Source: Rhabdophis nuchalis
Taxonomy: Eukaryota; Chordata; Lepidosauria; Squamata; Natricidae
DNA length: 64,000 nt
Reading direction: 5' to 3'
Assembly (NCBI GenBank): GCA_039707465.1
Contig: CM077644.1
Coordinates: 102,625,375-102,689,374 of the forward strand
This document shows, one piece after another, positions 30,669 through 41,949 of this stretch. The first letter of the stretch is position 1. Each line of letters begins with the position of its first letter. The translations under genes were made by a program, and so were the position numbers. A model generated the notes under the pieces. The model made no database searches and was not told the DNA's origin. It was given only the letters and a program-made list of their open reading frames with translations.

Positions 30669-31143
30669 ACAGACTTGTTTATAATCAATTGTCTGTTACT
30701 TGGAGATGAAATGCCATATTATCTGTGTTGTTTCTAGATACTAATTCCACAGCATGCATAAAACATTTCTGAAACCAGATCTATTGGGGATGGGCAATAT
30801 GTAAAATGTAAGGTAAGTTTTCATTAGGATGCTGTTTGTCTCTCAGTCTACCTAAAGGGGAGAAGAAATACACTTATGGAGCATCAATTGTTCTTCATGT
30901 TGAAAGAGGCCATTAAAAAAACTTTTTGCAATAGTTTGTGTTTTGGGGGGCAGGGCTGCTCTGAAAGGATTGCCAGTAAGAGCAACCTGCATTGTAGAAG
31001 TTAGGCATGAACTACCTGAGCCCTCAAATTTCCAGCAAACCTATAGTAAATCTACTTGTTTGGGGGGGCATATTTTAATACCTCTTCTAAATGTTGTCAA
31101 ATGTATTGCATTGCTTCATCACCAGCAATTCTATCACATATAT

Positions 31144-31927
31144 CAGGGCTGTCAAACTTGCAGCCCATGGGCCGAATGCGTCATATGCAGGTCCCGCCCC
31201 CATCTGGTTTTGTGAAGGGGGGAAAGTCCCAATACATCATGTTGTTCTGACCTAGGTTTCCTCATACAGTAAAAAGCACACGCATAGTCCCAAAACCCCT
31301 CTTTTTATTTCAAAGTCTATGAATTATGTTCACTCACAGCCGGTAATGAGTCCCAAATAGTTGTAAAGAGTCCTACAGTAGGCTACCAAAGTCTTTTTGG
31401 ATAAAGCTGATAAGCACCCACCTTGAAACACTGCCAAAGACTTAATTGGCAATTAGCTTGGCAAGGTCACATGGAACAGAGAGTCAAAATGGAGCTTCAG
31501 AATGTAAACTGACCATCATGAACCCCTTTGCTTCCTGCAAAAGCTCACGTGCCTTTGCTCTTCCTTTATGTCTCATGGGAGGGGACAATCACCTCCAAGT
31601 CTTACTCCCAAGTCATCCCTTCTGTATTAACTGTTCTTGCCTTCTGGCAGCTCTGCGCATACGTGCACTGGGAAGAAGGGGAGCCTGTTCCTCTGCCGCA
31701 CTGATGTTTGACTCTGGTGACTCTGGAAGCAGCACATAATCCCAGATGGCCCTGGCCCCCTCTCTGCCTCCGATGCAGAGCCCTCGTCTGAGCCTTCCCC
31801 AGACTCCAGTACTGGCCCATATTCCTCCCCAACCTCCTCGCTGTCTGACTCTGCTGCTAGTTCCGCAGGTCTTCATGGACCACAACAAATGTGGCGATGC
31901 TGTGATGACACAGGTTTGACACCCCTG
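31144..31927. mobile_element. hAT MITE interrupted by a solo LTR
   Basis: Ends CAGGGCTGTCAAACTTGCAG and CAGGTTTGACACCCCTG are hAT-type inverted repeats. Target duplication ACATATAT / ACGTATAT (31136-31143, 31928-31935) matches at 7 of 8. The MITE proper is about 140 bp; the rest is the inserted LTR. Confidence 0.82.
31243..31887 (-). mobile_element. Probable solo LTR, minus strand
   Basis: 645 bases bounded by TGTT and AACA within the hAT MITE. On the minus strand it begins TGTTGTGGTCCATGAAG, contains a GC-rich first part and ends GAACA, with AATAAA (in GAAATAAAAAGAGG) about 75 bases before the end, the polyadenylation signal position expected for an LTR. Flanks CATGT/AATGT (31238-31242, 31888-31892) give a 4-of-5 target duplication. 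It could come from a gypsy-type element or an endogenous retrovirus; there is no internal coding part. The overlapping 146-codon frame is not a recognised protein. Confidence 0.65.
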
Positions 31928-31934
31928 ACGTATA

Positions 31935-33255
31935 TAGTCAATTACATTCTTCAGCAAATCAGAGGGGATAGAAAAGAGCGACTTAATAAATGCAAATTTA
32001 TTATGGAAGAAAATATGTGTCTTCATCAGTAATGGAAAGAACCCCTCATCCATTAAATAAGCAGCAAGAAAAATCTAACTTCTCTATTTTACCCTCCCTA
32101 TTTCTGCTACTGGGCTAAAAAAGTGACAGCACTGACAACTTTGTGATGAGATAAGCCCAAACTATTGCAGTTTGGTTCAAAAAATGTAGGGGAGTTAACT
32201 TCTGTGAGGTCTATAGCCAAAGGTTTGTTGCTTTTGCTTATTTTCATTTAATTCATCAACTATAATTACATTAACAGTATCTGTTGTAGATATCTGAAAA
32301 ATACAGACACCTAATCCAAACAAATGCAAAAACCTACTTTCTTCAGTGGCCACTTTTGTGCTTTTAATTGGGAGTTTATTATGTTAGCTGCCCAAAGTCA
32401 TTTTATGAAAGACGTTATTGTGAACTAAATCCTGAATATAACTTATGACAGCTGTATACTTGAACCATCCCCTCTCTGACCGAAAGGCAAACTTTCCAAA
32501 TGCATTTTTTTTCTTGTCTTCATGCAAGCGTGACAAGAATATTAAAGATGGCTCTTCCACTTGATAAAGAAAAGAATATGATATTGAGGACACAAGGTTT
32601 AGAATGGTTCCTAAGATTGCAGAGGACAACCACAAAGGTATTATGAGATCTGCCCTGTCATTTGAGAAGCAGATGGCAAGTTATGAAACTCTTCCTCATT
32701 CAAAAGCTATGACTTTCATTCCAGTTACCTGAATTACTCCAGAAGGTCATGTCTTCCTAGAAAAATATGTTCTGCCCTTTGGAATAGTATTCTAGGCCCC
32801 TTTCATATAATAGAACATGGCCTCAAGCTTCAGGTCTTTTTATTGGAATGCATGTCTGTCTATATATATATTGTTATTGAAATATAATACAAAGACAAAA
32901 CAAATTAAAAACTGTGTGATAAAATGTATGCAAAACCCCAAAGAAATAATTACAATGAAAGGAAGAGTTCTAAAAAAAAATATCAATAAATTTTACTCCA
33001 AACTATAGTTTGAAGGAAACTGCTGAAAAACCAGGTTCAGGACAGATAATCATGGAGAAAATCTATCAGTGTGGTGGCTAAGAATTGACAACTATTTGAT
33101 GGCACATAATCAATCAGTGAATCAATCAGCCATGTATACTCAGTGTACAAAGTGATTTTTCTGTAAAATTAAAAATTGCATTTCTGTTTTATGTTTGAAA
33201 AATCTCACCCAATGGTTTGTCTGTACATATGCAGTTAATTTCCTGCCATTTTAGT
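31935..33255. other. No feature recognised
   Basis: Apparently unique sequence. Confidence 0.4.
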
Positions 33256-33261
33256 TGTCTA

Positions 33262-33420
33262 ACGGAAGAAGTGTGGTAGCTCAGTGGCTTAAAGATACTG
33301 GAGTTAGTCTCTACTCTGACAGTTGAAGTCCAAGTGCCATGTAGCGGTGTGAGCTCCTGTCATTTAACTCAGTTTTTGCCCATCTAGCATCCTTTGACAG
33401 GAAACATGGTGGTATTTTGT
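33262..33420 (+). mobile_element. tRNA-derived SINE, diverged
   Basis: TGGTAGCTCAGTGGCTTAAAG is an A-box-like tRNA head; CAGTTGAAGTCCAAGTG is a degraded B-box side; TGTGAGCTCCTGTCATTTAA and TTTGCCCATCTAGCATCC match the start of the Sauria SINE body. The usual 3' end is absent. Confidence 0.55.
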
Positions 33421-33589
33421 GTGGACTGTCAGGCCCCTGCTGGTGCTGCCCAGATGTGACACCCAACTGCAAAGCAACGTAGGTGGTGAGAGAAGGCCCC
33501 ATATGATACCACAGGATGCCACTCATCTTTCTGGTGTGGAGCTAGATTGCTCCCTTTAAAGCACCCTGGATAGTGCATGAGCAAAAATT

Positions 33590-34080
33590 AACTTACTTAA
33601 TAACTAGCATTTTTCAACAACCAAATAACTAGTCTGTACTAGAATTGTAGTCTCCTTGCTAATTCTACCATTATCATATGCTAAATAAATAAATTCCTTT
33701 CAGAGATGCATAGGAAACAAAGATGGAAATTTTGGTGAATAATTTAATGTGATGTAAAGTGATGTAAAGAACAAATTATGGAAACTAGCTATTAAGTAAG
33801 TTAATGTATCCTACTGTTTTCTACTGTATTCGCTTGTTTCACTTATCATTAAGTGCCAGAGCTTACAATATGTTTACCTATTACAAAGTTCATCTTACAA
33901 AACATGTCTAATTTCCAGGATTGCTTGTTCTCTTTAGCAGATAGATAGATAGAAAGCTTTTAGCTTTCAGGATACTCTTCTATTGTTTGCTAAGAAATAC
34001 CTATCAAAACTATGGATTCCACAAAAGACGCAAGACCTATTTTATGGCATATACAAAAGCATATTTATAGAGTCATATTC
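33590..34080. other. No feature recognised
   Basis: Unclassified; a short GATA run lies at 33941-33953. Confidence 0.4.
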
Positions 34081-34084
34081 TATA

Positions 34085-34235
34085 GCACATCATTTGATCT
34101 AAGTTGTTATGGTACCAGACTAGAAATCAGAAGATTGTGATTTCTAGTCCCACCTAAGGCATGAAAGCTAGCTGGGTGACTCTGAGCCCATAATGTTAGG
34201 TTCTGGTAAGAAGCCAGTTAGTCAATTCCTATGAC
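34085..34235 (+). mobile_element. CORE/MIR-like tRNA SINE
   Basis: GTACCAGACTAGAAATCAG, GATTTCTAGTCCCACC (B box-like), TAAGGCATGAAAGCTAGC and TGGGTGACTCTGAGCCC are family blocks; the 3' part is eroded. Confidence 0.65.
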
Positions 34236-34519
34236 AACTGAATGGATCAACAATTGGTTAATCCGCAAAAGGTGAAGCCTACATTTATGGGAAAATGCAA
34301 GGAAGGAAAAAAAGAAAGAAAAGATTCTACAGCACACAGTGGACGTGGAATACCATCAGCCTTCAATCAAAATCAGTCTTCCACAGCAAAATATATCTTA
34401 CTACAATTGTCAGAATTCTCAGATCTTGGCTACATTGGTTGACAATTCTGGAGGCTAGTACTAGATTAGGAGAGACTACCCATGTGACTTGAAAGGATTA
34501 TATAAAGCTTGTTTTAGAG

Positions 34520-34745
34520 CAGGGGTAGTCAACCTTTTTATACCTACCACCCACTTTTGTATCTCTGTTAGTAGTAAAATTTTCTAACCGCTCACCCGTT
34601 TCACAGTAATGGTGATTTATAAAGTAGGGAAGTCAATTAAATGAAAAAAAGGAAAGTGCTTCAATATCAGACAAAACCCCTACCGCCCACCAGGAAAGCT
34701 GGAACGCCCACTAGTGGGCGGTAGGGACCAGGTTGACTACCACTG
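34520..34745. mobile_element. hAT MITE, 226 bp
   Basis: Ends CAGGGGTAGTCAACC and GGTTGACTACCACTG. Target duplication TTTTAGAG / TTCTAGAG (34512-34519, 34746-34753), 7 of 8. A family of its own, with CCGCCCACCAGGAAAGC and CCCACTAGTGGGCGG near the right end. Confidence 0.9.
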
Positions 34746-34754
34746 TTCTAGAGT

Positions 34755-35670
34755 TTTGAGGACCCACACTATGTAAGGAAAGGTCAATCCTTTGCCAGTT
34801 TTAAAATCCTTTGCCTTTAATACTGTTCTACATTGCGTTTCCCCCTTTCTAGAGGTTTTTCCCATCTAAATTCCATTTCTGCAACTCAGATTGTTGAAAG
34901 AAGTTGATTATCATCAGGTTATTTTCTACCAACACTATCTAAGAAAGATCTAGGGACTGCCACTGTCAAGCTGCAAGAAAAGAGGAGACCAAATCCTGTA
35001 CTATAAAAGATACATTTTTGCCTTACTGCCTAACCCTGGACATTGATTCACTTTTCATTTTAAAATAAACTAACTCAGTTCACATGCCTTCCAACTTCCA
35101 GTAATTATTTACATTTCCAAATTATGTCCTGCACTTTGAGGAATATGCACAAATAATTATACACGGGAAACATGCACAAACATAAATACAGGAGCAATTT
35201 AGCTTGTAAACATTGCATATAGCACACAATATACACAGAAAAATGCATAAGCTACAAAGAAAGGAGTGTTTTTCTTTTATTAAAACATTATGAGAAAATG
35301 GGATAGAATGAATAGAATGCTGAAAAAATTCGAACCCAAGGAAGATTTGATTTCAAGTATCATCACCCCTCAAATTTTAATTCTATCCTTCAAATCATAG
35401 TGACAATAACTTATCTTACCACAACAGTCAAAAAACTAATGCCACAAATGCAATACGCTGTTCTAATTTGGCTGAGGGCTACTTTCCATCAGAAAATAGG
35501 GATGACTAAATCAGTGTATTTCTAGGTGGAACCTTTTCCTTTGCATTTGCTGCAGTCTATTCTGTACCTTTTCCACATTAATCTGAATATTCACTTCCTA
35601 TGAATGGCCAAGGTTTTCTGAGAGTGAAACTTTATGATTGCTAAAAGGACATTTGTTTTATTTTATCCTC
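34755..35670. other. No feature recognised
   Basis: AT-rich sequence without a recognised feature. Confidence 0.4.
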
Positions 35671-35679
35671 CCCCTATCA

Positions 35680-35880
35680 TTTTTTCATAAATAAGTCAGG
35701 ATAATAAGCACACATAATACTTCCTCCTCCTCCTAGTTTCCTCACAACAATAACGTTATGTGTTGAAGTGCGTTGGATTGAGAGTGACTGGCTTAAAGTC
35801 ACCTAGCTGGTTTTAATGCTTAAGGCGGGATTAGAACTCACAGGCTCCTGATTACTAGCCTGATGCCTTAACCACTATAC
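35680..35880 (-). mobile_element. CORE/MIR-like tRNA SINE, interrupted by a hAT MITE
   Basis: Reverse-oriented copy with TTCCTCCTCCTCCTAGTTTC, AAGTCACCTAGCTGG, TTAAGGCGGGATTAGAACTC (B box side) and GATGCCTTAACCACTATAC. Its last few bases continue after the MITE as CACTAGACCAAAG at 36027. Confidence 0.75.
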
Positions 35881-36026
35881 AAGGGTCTCCAAATTTGGTC
35901 AACTGGTGGACTTCAACTTCTAGAATTCCTCAGCCAGCCATGCTTGTTTGGAGACCCCTGCTGGCTGGAGAATTCTGGGAGTGGAAGCCCATAAGTCTTA
36001 AAGTTAGCCAGGTTTGGAGAACCCTG
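35881..36026. mobile_element. hAT MITE inserted in a SINE
   Basis: Begins AAGGGTCTCCAAATTTGG and ends AGGTTTGGAGAACCCTG. Flanks CACTATAC (35873-35880) and CACTAGAC (36027-36034) match at 7 of 8. Inside, TGGACTTCAACTTCTAGAAT and ATTCTGGGAGTGGAAGCCCA are partly inverted repeats, as in the element at 51452. Confidence 0.8.
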
Positions 36027-36039
36027 CACTAGACCAAAG

Positions 36040-37425
36040 TCCCAAGGCCATGGGATTGTGTGGTGGAAAAGGTGGAAAAGAAAATAGCCCACATCAGAAG
36101 AAGTCCATTGCTGAAGTTCTTCTGAGACTGGTGAATACATCTGTTGATATTGTCCCTTTTGAGCCTTCACCAGTGCTAGATATGGGAGGTAGAGGAAGAT
36201 AGTCCTTACAAATTCCCATAACTTCCTCAAAATGTTTTAAATGCATGTGGAATTGGCAGTGGAAAAGGGGACACACACACACTCCCCCACAACACAAAGT
36301 ATCCTTCTTTGATCCTGCCCAATATGACCCTGAAAGAAATCTGATAATAGCATTTTCTCAGCCATAGCCTCTTTTCACCTCACTTCCATAGGGTTACTCT
36401 GTAAATGTACTTTATCTTAAAATATGTTTTCAAAAAAATGTTTTGGTACATTATTTTAGTTGAGTTATAACACTCATAGAAGTGTTGCAGAAATATGTGA
36501 AAGATGAAAGATTATTATGTTCTGATCCGCACATTAAACCAGAAGGTGTGGATTATTCTGTTTATATATATATTAGAAAATGCTGAATTCTCGAAGCTAC
36601 ATTGTAATGCTATTTTAGCATCTAGGCATTTTAGTTTAAAATTGTTGCACTGAATCTGTTTAATTATTTTTTTTATGAGATCTATTATCACATTTTTCTT
36701 TAATAGATTCTATCATATCTTACATTTCACTCACCAAATAATTCATTTTCAGTATAGTCAATATGTCTTACCTCAGAGGTCTGTCAATTCTGTGGTTCTT
36801 ACTGCAGGTTAGGACTGTAGTCTAAATACAAGTATTGTTGTATATTTGCAGCCACTCACAGCTTGTCTCCCATGAGACAAATAGCTGGAAATGATATTGG
36901 TTAAATAAATTATTTCCAGATTTCAAACTTTTTCCACAGTTTGATCATCCTAATGGCCGAATGTTATCTCCAGATGTAGCCTTCAACTAGTGGATTATCT
37001 TGCTTCTTTCCCCCTCCCATCCATGCCATGAAACAAAGCCCGATTGCTTTCTCTAATATATTTCAAGAGTTGGTTGGGAAGGAAAAAAGGACAATTTGTT
37101 GACAGTTCTTATTATTTAGGCCAGAAGGCCCATTTTACCAAGTTAAAACATCAGCAATAAAGAGATGGCCCAGCAATTCAGAGTTCTTCTTGCTGAATTG
37201 TTGTAAAAATTACAACAAAATCATCAGAATGTTATCATTCCTTTACTGAGCCTGTTAAAAAAACAAAGAAACAGCCAGAGTTTCACAATTTAAGCAATAA
37301 ACCAGTTATGAAAAGCAACAACATAGCTTTTTAGGTGTTCTCAATTGCTATAGAAGTAAAAATTGGGCAGAAGCTTGTCAGCTTTCACTCAGTTGGGAGC
37401 CATGGATAAGCACTTAACTATTTGA
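36040..37425. other. No feature recognised
   Basis: About 1.4 kb of apparently unique DNA. Confidence 0.4.
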
Positions 37426-37431
37426 CTAAAG

Positions 37432-37645
37432 AGAGCCTTTTGGTTTAGTGGAACCAGGCTAGAAACCAGTAAACTGTGAGTTCAAGTCCTGCCTTAGCCA
37501 GGAAAGCTAGCTGGGTGATTTTGGATCAGTCATATCTCTCAGCTCAGCTCCACTCACAGGGTGCTTGTTGTGGGGAAATGTAGAAGTATTAGGCAATGTT
37601 GATTGCCTTGAGTTATTTACCAAAATAATACAGATAGTATGTCTA
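37432..37645 (+). mobile_element. CORE/MIR-like tRNA SINE
   Basis: Most complete plus-strand copy: GGTTTAGTGGAACCAGGCTAG, GTGAGTTCAAGTCCTGCC (B box-like), GGAAAGCTAGCTGGGTGAT, CTCAGCTCAGCTCCACTCAC, GTTGTGGGGAAATGTAG and TTGCCTTGAGTTATTTACC. Confidence 0.75.
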
Positions 37646-37649
37646 GTTT

Positions 37650-37990
37650 AATTGAAAGAAGGGCTAGGGGTGAATAACAGCAGTGTTCCAATATCTAAGG
37701 GTTGCCACCAAGAAGAGGGGGTCAACCTATCCTCCAAAACACCTGAAGGCACAACAAGAAGCAATGGAAACTAATCAAGGAGAGAACCAACCTAGAACTA
37801 AGGAGCAATTTCCTGACAGCTATAACCATAACCAGTGAAATGACTTCCCACCAGAAGTTGTGGGTGCTCCAACACTGGAGGCTTTTAAAAGAGATTGGAC
37901 AATCATCTGTCTGAAATGATATAAGGTTTACTGCTTGAGCAGGAGGTTGGACTAGAAGAATTTCAAGATCCCTTCCAATTCTGTTTTTTA
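37650..37990 (+). mobile_element. CR1 LINE 3' end, decayed
   Basis: AATAACAGCAGTGTTCCAAT to TTCCAATTCTGTTTTTT aligns with the CR1 ends at 44.9 and 54.6 kb but its frame is broken in several places. The CR1 3' block GAGGTTGGACTAGAAGAA is present. Confidence 0.82.
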
Positions 37991-37999
37991 AAGAAAACA

Positions 38000-38990
38000 C
38001 CAGTCTCTCAGAAGAAAGTCCTCTAAAAATATTGTATCTATAATTTCCCTCCAATTTAACTACTTACATATTTCTTACAACTGTCTATTCCGCTGGTTTC
38101 ATTAGGCGATGTGGGCAAAATAATAAGAAACTCAAAAGCTTTGTCAGATAGCAGGATGCCCTCTATGGGTCTCTGCATTTATCTTCCATGATGAATTGGC
38201 CTTATGTTGGAAAGCAACTTTGGGACCAAAACAAGATTTCCTTCCCCCTCCCCAGAAAAAATCCCACAGATTCTGCTATGATCAGGAGAAATCAGCAAAG
38301 TCAGAATTCCTAGGAATTTCCCCCTTACTGGAGTATGAGAATTTCTAGCAGGAAAGGAAATTGTATTGAACTAACAGTGACAATAGCAAAGTTTTGACAG
38401 AAGTCTTATTCTGTATTAAAATTGTAACCTTTCTTCCCTATCTTATATGGCCTCGCAAACTAAATATTATACAGGCTACCCCTTCATCTAAAGCATCCAA
38501 CAAGGAAAGTCCATTCAAATGGAAAATGTGTCAGATTGGTATCTATATCTGCATTTCATTTTTATTTAGAAGGAAAGGCGGGATATAAGGTTTCCATCTC
38601 TGGATTTAAAATAATAAGTTTAAATGAAATCCAGACAAACTGGAAACTAGACAACTCTTTCTTCTTTTAATTTCTCAGCAAAATGCAGCACATATTTAAA
38701 AAGTCAAAGGCTCCTGGCTGGCCCAATATTTCATTAAATTAGTTATATATTTGAAAGTGTGTTTCTTCTGAGTCTCATCTTCCTTTTGTCCCTCCATTAA
38801 ATTTGGAAAAGGATTGGGACATGCAGCTGTGTAAACAAACTCAGAAATCTCTGGTCACTGGTCTGGATATTTCAAGACCAACCTCAACGCCTCTGACCAA
38901 ATGCAGCTCCTGCCAACCTTGGACAGCAAAGGTGACTATAACAAACAAGTATTCAAGTGCATATTACATGATTACATGCACATGTCACTG
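38000..38990. other. No feature recognised
   Basis: Unclassified sequence. Confidence 0.4.
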
Positions 38991-38999
38991 GAAGACAAC

Positions 39000-39240
39000 A
39001 ATCACAAAACTGTGTCTCATTTACTTTGACCATGTCATGCAGGGGAATTTACTGGAGAAAGCAATTATGTTGGAAATGTTAATGGTAAAAGGAAACCAGG
39101 CCATCAAATAATATGGTGACTGCATACCATCAAAGCTGACACCAGCCAGAGCATAGAAAAATTCAAAGAAGTACTGCAAGACCAGAAGATGTGGAGAGAG
39201 CTGGTCCATAGAATCTCCAAGATTTGAGCATCATTATCAG
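39000..39240 (+). mobile_element. Bov-B/RTE LINE ORF2 C-terminus, decayed
   Basis: Reading with frameshifts, it shows TTTGACCATGTCATGCAGGG (YFDHVMQG), LLEKAIMLEML, a RWLDSIKA-like stretch and KEVLQDQKMWRELVHR, the RTE/Bov-B C-terminal pattern also seen at 22262. Sauria SINEs, with which it lies side by side, are thought to use Bov-B for mobilisation. Confidence 0.7.
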
Positions 39241-39261
39241 CATCATTATTGCTTTGTTTTC

Positions 39262-39846
39262 AATCTGTTGGGGATGCAATGGGTCTGCGGTTAAAGGTGC
39301 TGAGTTTGTCAGCCAAAAAGTTAATAGCCCAGGTTTTAGTCCTGAGTATGCTCAATGAGATGAGTTCCCACTACTTGCCCCAGCTCCTCTTCACCTAGCA
39401 ATTTGAAAGCATGCATATGCAAGTAGAGAAATAGGTACCATTTTAATAATAATAATAATAATAATAATAATTTAATTTCTATCCCGCTCTCTCTCCCCAA
39501 GGGGACTCGAGGCGGGGCACAGGCAATTAAAAATACAAATAGACCACAAACAAATACAAAATACAAAGTTAAAAATAAATTAAATAAATCCTGCGCTAAA
39601 ACCCATAACTAGACTAAAAATTACCCCTAAAAAACCCTGACCTAAAAAGAGACTACCCAAGGCCGGCCAGACGAAAAAAGTGCGTCTTTAATTTTAGGCG
39701 GAAGGAGCGGAGGTCCGTGGTTGTCCTGATATCGGGGGGATATTTTGGTGGGAAGGTAACAGCATTTGTTTTGCCTCAGCATATAATTATGACCTACATA
39801 GCATCTTCAGACAACATTGGCTCCTATGACCAAATGCATAAATTTG
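39262..39846 (+). mobile_element. Sauria-type SINE split by a LINE insertion
   Basis: First part 39262-39443: tRNA head (GCTGAGTTTGTCAGCC), TGAGTTCCCACTACTTGCCC, ACCTAGCAATTTGAAAGCATG, AAATAGGTACCATTTT. Second part from about 39742: TTTTGGTGGGAAGGTAACAG and GCATCTTCAGACAACATTGG. The two parts join exactly as in the intact copy at 1399-1728. Confidence 0.82.
39444..39740 (-). mobile_element. L2/CR1-group LINE 3' end inserted in a SINE
   Basis: ATT-tailed family on the minus strand: an AAT array (39445-39470), CGAGGCGGGGCACAGGC, then the last codons of ORF2 (to GACCTCCGCTCCTTCCGCC on the minus strand). ATTTT near both ends may be a short target duplication. Confidence 0.82.
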
Positions 39847-39849
39847 CAC

Positions 39850-40460
39850 AATTTAGTTCCCAATTTTGCCTTACGGAATTCCATCTTCTTGTTTTTCTAC
39901 TCCTTATGCCTAAGATTCTATCTATCTAGCCTTTTACTACTAAGACCCTGATTCTCACAATTTCTATTACTTCTTGCTCTCTCTAGCAGCTCAAGCAATA
40001 ACGCCCGAGAGTCTCTTTGGAAAACCCATTCTGCCCAGTCTCTTAATGATAACTACATAGTCAGTCGCTACCAAAAAGCAATTCAGTACTACAAAGCAGT
40101 TTAATATATTATTATGCAAATTATGAAAAATTATAACAATTATATGATTAATTGAATGTCATTAAAAGTAATATAAACTCGACATTCCTATAGTCCTATA
40201 CAACCTCAAATTGTCAAATTAAGCTTTCAAGATTTAAAATATGTTTCTGCAGGGAGGAGGGAAGGGATATGAATCTTAGCATAATTCCACACCTTGATGA
40301 TGCTGGATTTTCAATTATAACCTTATTAGTGAGATAGACCTTCTTCCAGACAGAATGCCTGCATACATTACAGCATCTACCATCTTATAATCTATAAATT
40401 ATAACCATTCAGCTAAATAGCAACTAAAAGCCAATATTAAACAAAAGATAGTGTGAGAAG
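39850..40460. other. No feature recognised
   Basis: Unclassified sequence. Confidence 0.4.
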
Positions 40461-40465
40461 TAGAC

Positions 40466-41686
40466 TACAGGTAGACTTTGACTTATGTCCACAATTGGGA
40501 CCAGAACTTCCACCACTAATTAATACTACATTAATACTATTAATACTAATTAATACTCTATCAACAATAGAGACCTTCAAATTTCTCAAGACATAAAATG
40601 AGCACCTAACATCAAAAACATCATCAAAACAGCACAACAAAGGATGTTCTTTCTGCACCAATTCAGAAAGCTCAAACTGCCCAAGGAGCTGCTGATCAAG
40701 TTCTACAGAGGAATGATTGAGTCTGTCATCTCCACCTCTATAACTGTCTGGTTTGGTTCTGCAACCCAACAAGACTGACACAGACTTCAGAGGATAATTA
40801 GAACTGCAGAAAAAACAATTACTACCAACCTGCCTTCCATTGAGGACCTGTATACTGCACGAGTCAAAAAGAGGGCTGTGAAAATATTTACAGACCCCTC
40901 ACATCCTAGACATAAACTGTTTCAACTCCTACCCTCAAAACAACGCTGTAGACACTGCACACCAGAACAACTAGACACAAGAACAGGTTTTTCCCCGGCT
41001 CCATCACTCTGCTAAACAAATAATTCCCTCAACACTGCCAAACTATTTACTAAGTCTGCACCACTATTAATCATCTCATCGTTCCTATCACCCATCTCCT
41101 CCCTCTATGACTCTGTCACTTTGTTGCTGTATCCTTACAATTTATATTGATCATTTCCTAATATGATTTGATTGCTTATTTGTACCCTGTTACTATCATT
41201 AAGTGCTGTATCTTATAATTCATGATGAATGTATCTTTTATTTTATGTACACTGAGAGCATATGCACCAAAGACAAATGCCTTGTGATATTCACTTCTAT
41301 TCACACTTGGCCAATAAATTATTCTATTCTATTCTATTCTATTCTATTCTATGCAATGTTGTCTTTGCATGAAACATGCTCAATTTTGTGACCTTTTTTT
41401 GCTGCAGTTCACTGCAGCAAATCACTGTGGCTGTTAAGTGAATCACAGAGTTGTTAAGCAAATCCCCTTGACTTTGCTCCTCAGAAGCCAGCGGGAAAGG
41501 TGGCCAATGGTGATCAGGTGAACCTGGGATTGTGCAACCATGATAAATACTGTATATGCTGGTTGCCAAACCTACAAATGGCAATGGTCACAAGTGTGAG
41601 AACCCATCATAAATCATTTTTTTAACTGCTGTCCTAACTTTGAATAGTCACTAAACAAATGGTCATGAATTACGGACTACTTGCAT
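40466..41686 (+). mobile_element. Squamate MITE (family of 7145) interrupted by a LINE
   Basis: Left end TACAGGTAGACTTTGACTTA, right part from about 41360 (GTGACCTTTTTTTGCTGCAG, GTTAAGTGAATCACAG, CCTTGACTTTGCTC, AACTTTGAATAGTCACTAAA) to ATTACGGACTACTTGCA. The outer ends are consistent with inverted repeats of a consensus TACAGGTAGTCC. The LINE at 40545-41352 separates the halves. Confidence 0.7.
40545..41352 (+). mobile_element. L2/CR1-like LINE 3' end with (ATTCT)n tail
   Basis: The translation shows FLKFL-like IETFKFLKT, NIIKTAQQRMFFLHQFRKLKLPKELL, FYRGMIESVISTSITVWFGS, RLQRIIRTAEKTI, LPSIEDLYTARVKKRAVKI and HPRHKLFQLLPS, with two in-frame stops (near 40776 and 41012): the C-terminal part of a LINE RT protein. 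The 3' UTR ends ATTCACACTTGGCCAATAAA and an ATTCT array (41322-41351). LINEs with AATAG/ATTCT tails are known to have seeded microsatellites in snakes. It inserted into the MITE. Confidence 0.85.
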
Positions 41687-41894
41687 AAGAATATTAAATA
41701 TTATAGAACAGGAGAATGTTAATATTATCATTACACATATTTATCAGGGAAACATTCATTCAACAGAATCTCTCAATGAAGGAAATAAAAGATTAGAGAT
41801 GAAGCATTGATTCATGTTTTTACTTATTGTTTCATTATTTCATTATTTCCTGAATAAAAAAAGAAAATCATAGTTTTTATATATTAACCTGGAA

Positions 41895-41945
41895 TCACAC
41901 ACGCACACAGAGAGAGAGAGAGAGAAAGAAAGAGAGACATAGATA
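41895..41945. repeat. (CA)n(GA)n microsatellite
   Basis: Short ACACACGCACACAG run followed by GA repeats. Confidence 0.85.
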
Positions 41946-41949
41946 AAGA

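Noticed and set aside
31613..32053. 146-codon minus-strand frame
   Set aside because: It lies across the border of the solo LTR and hAT end; no domain seen.
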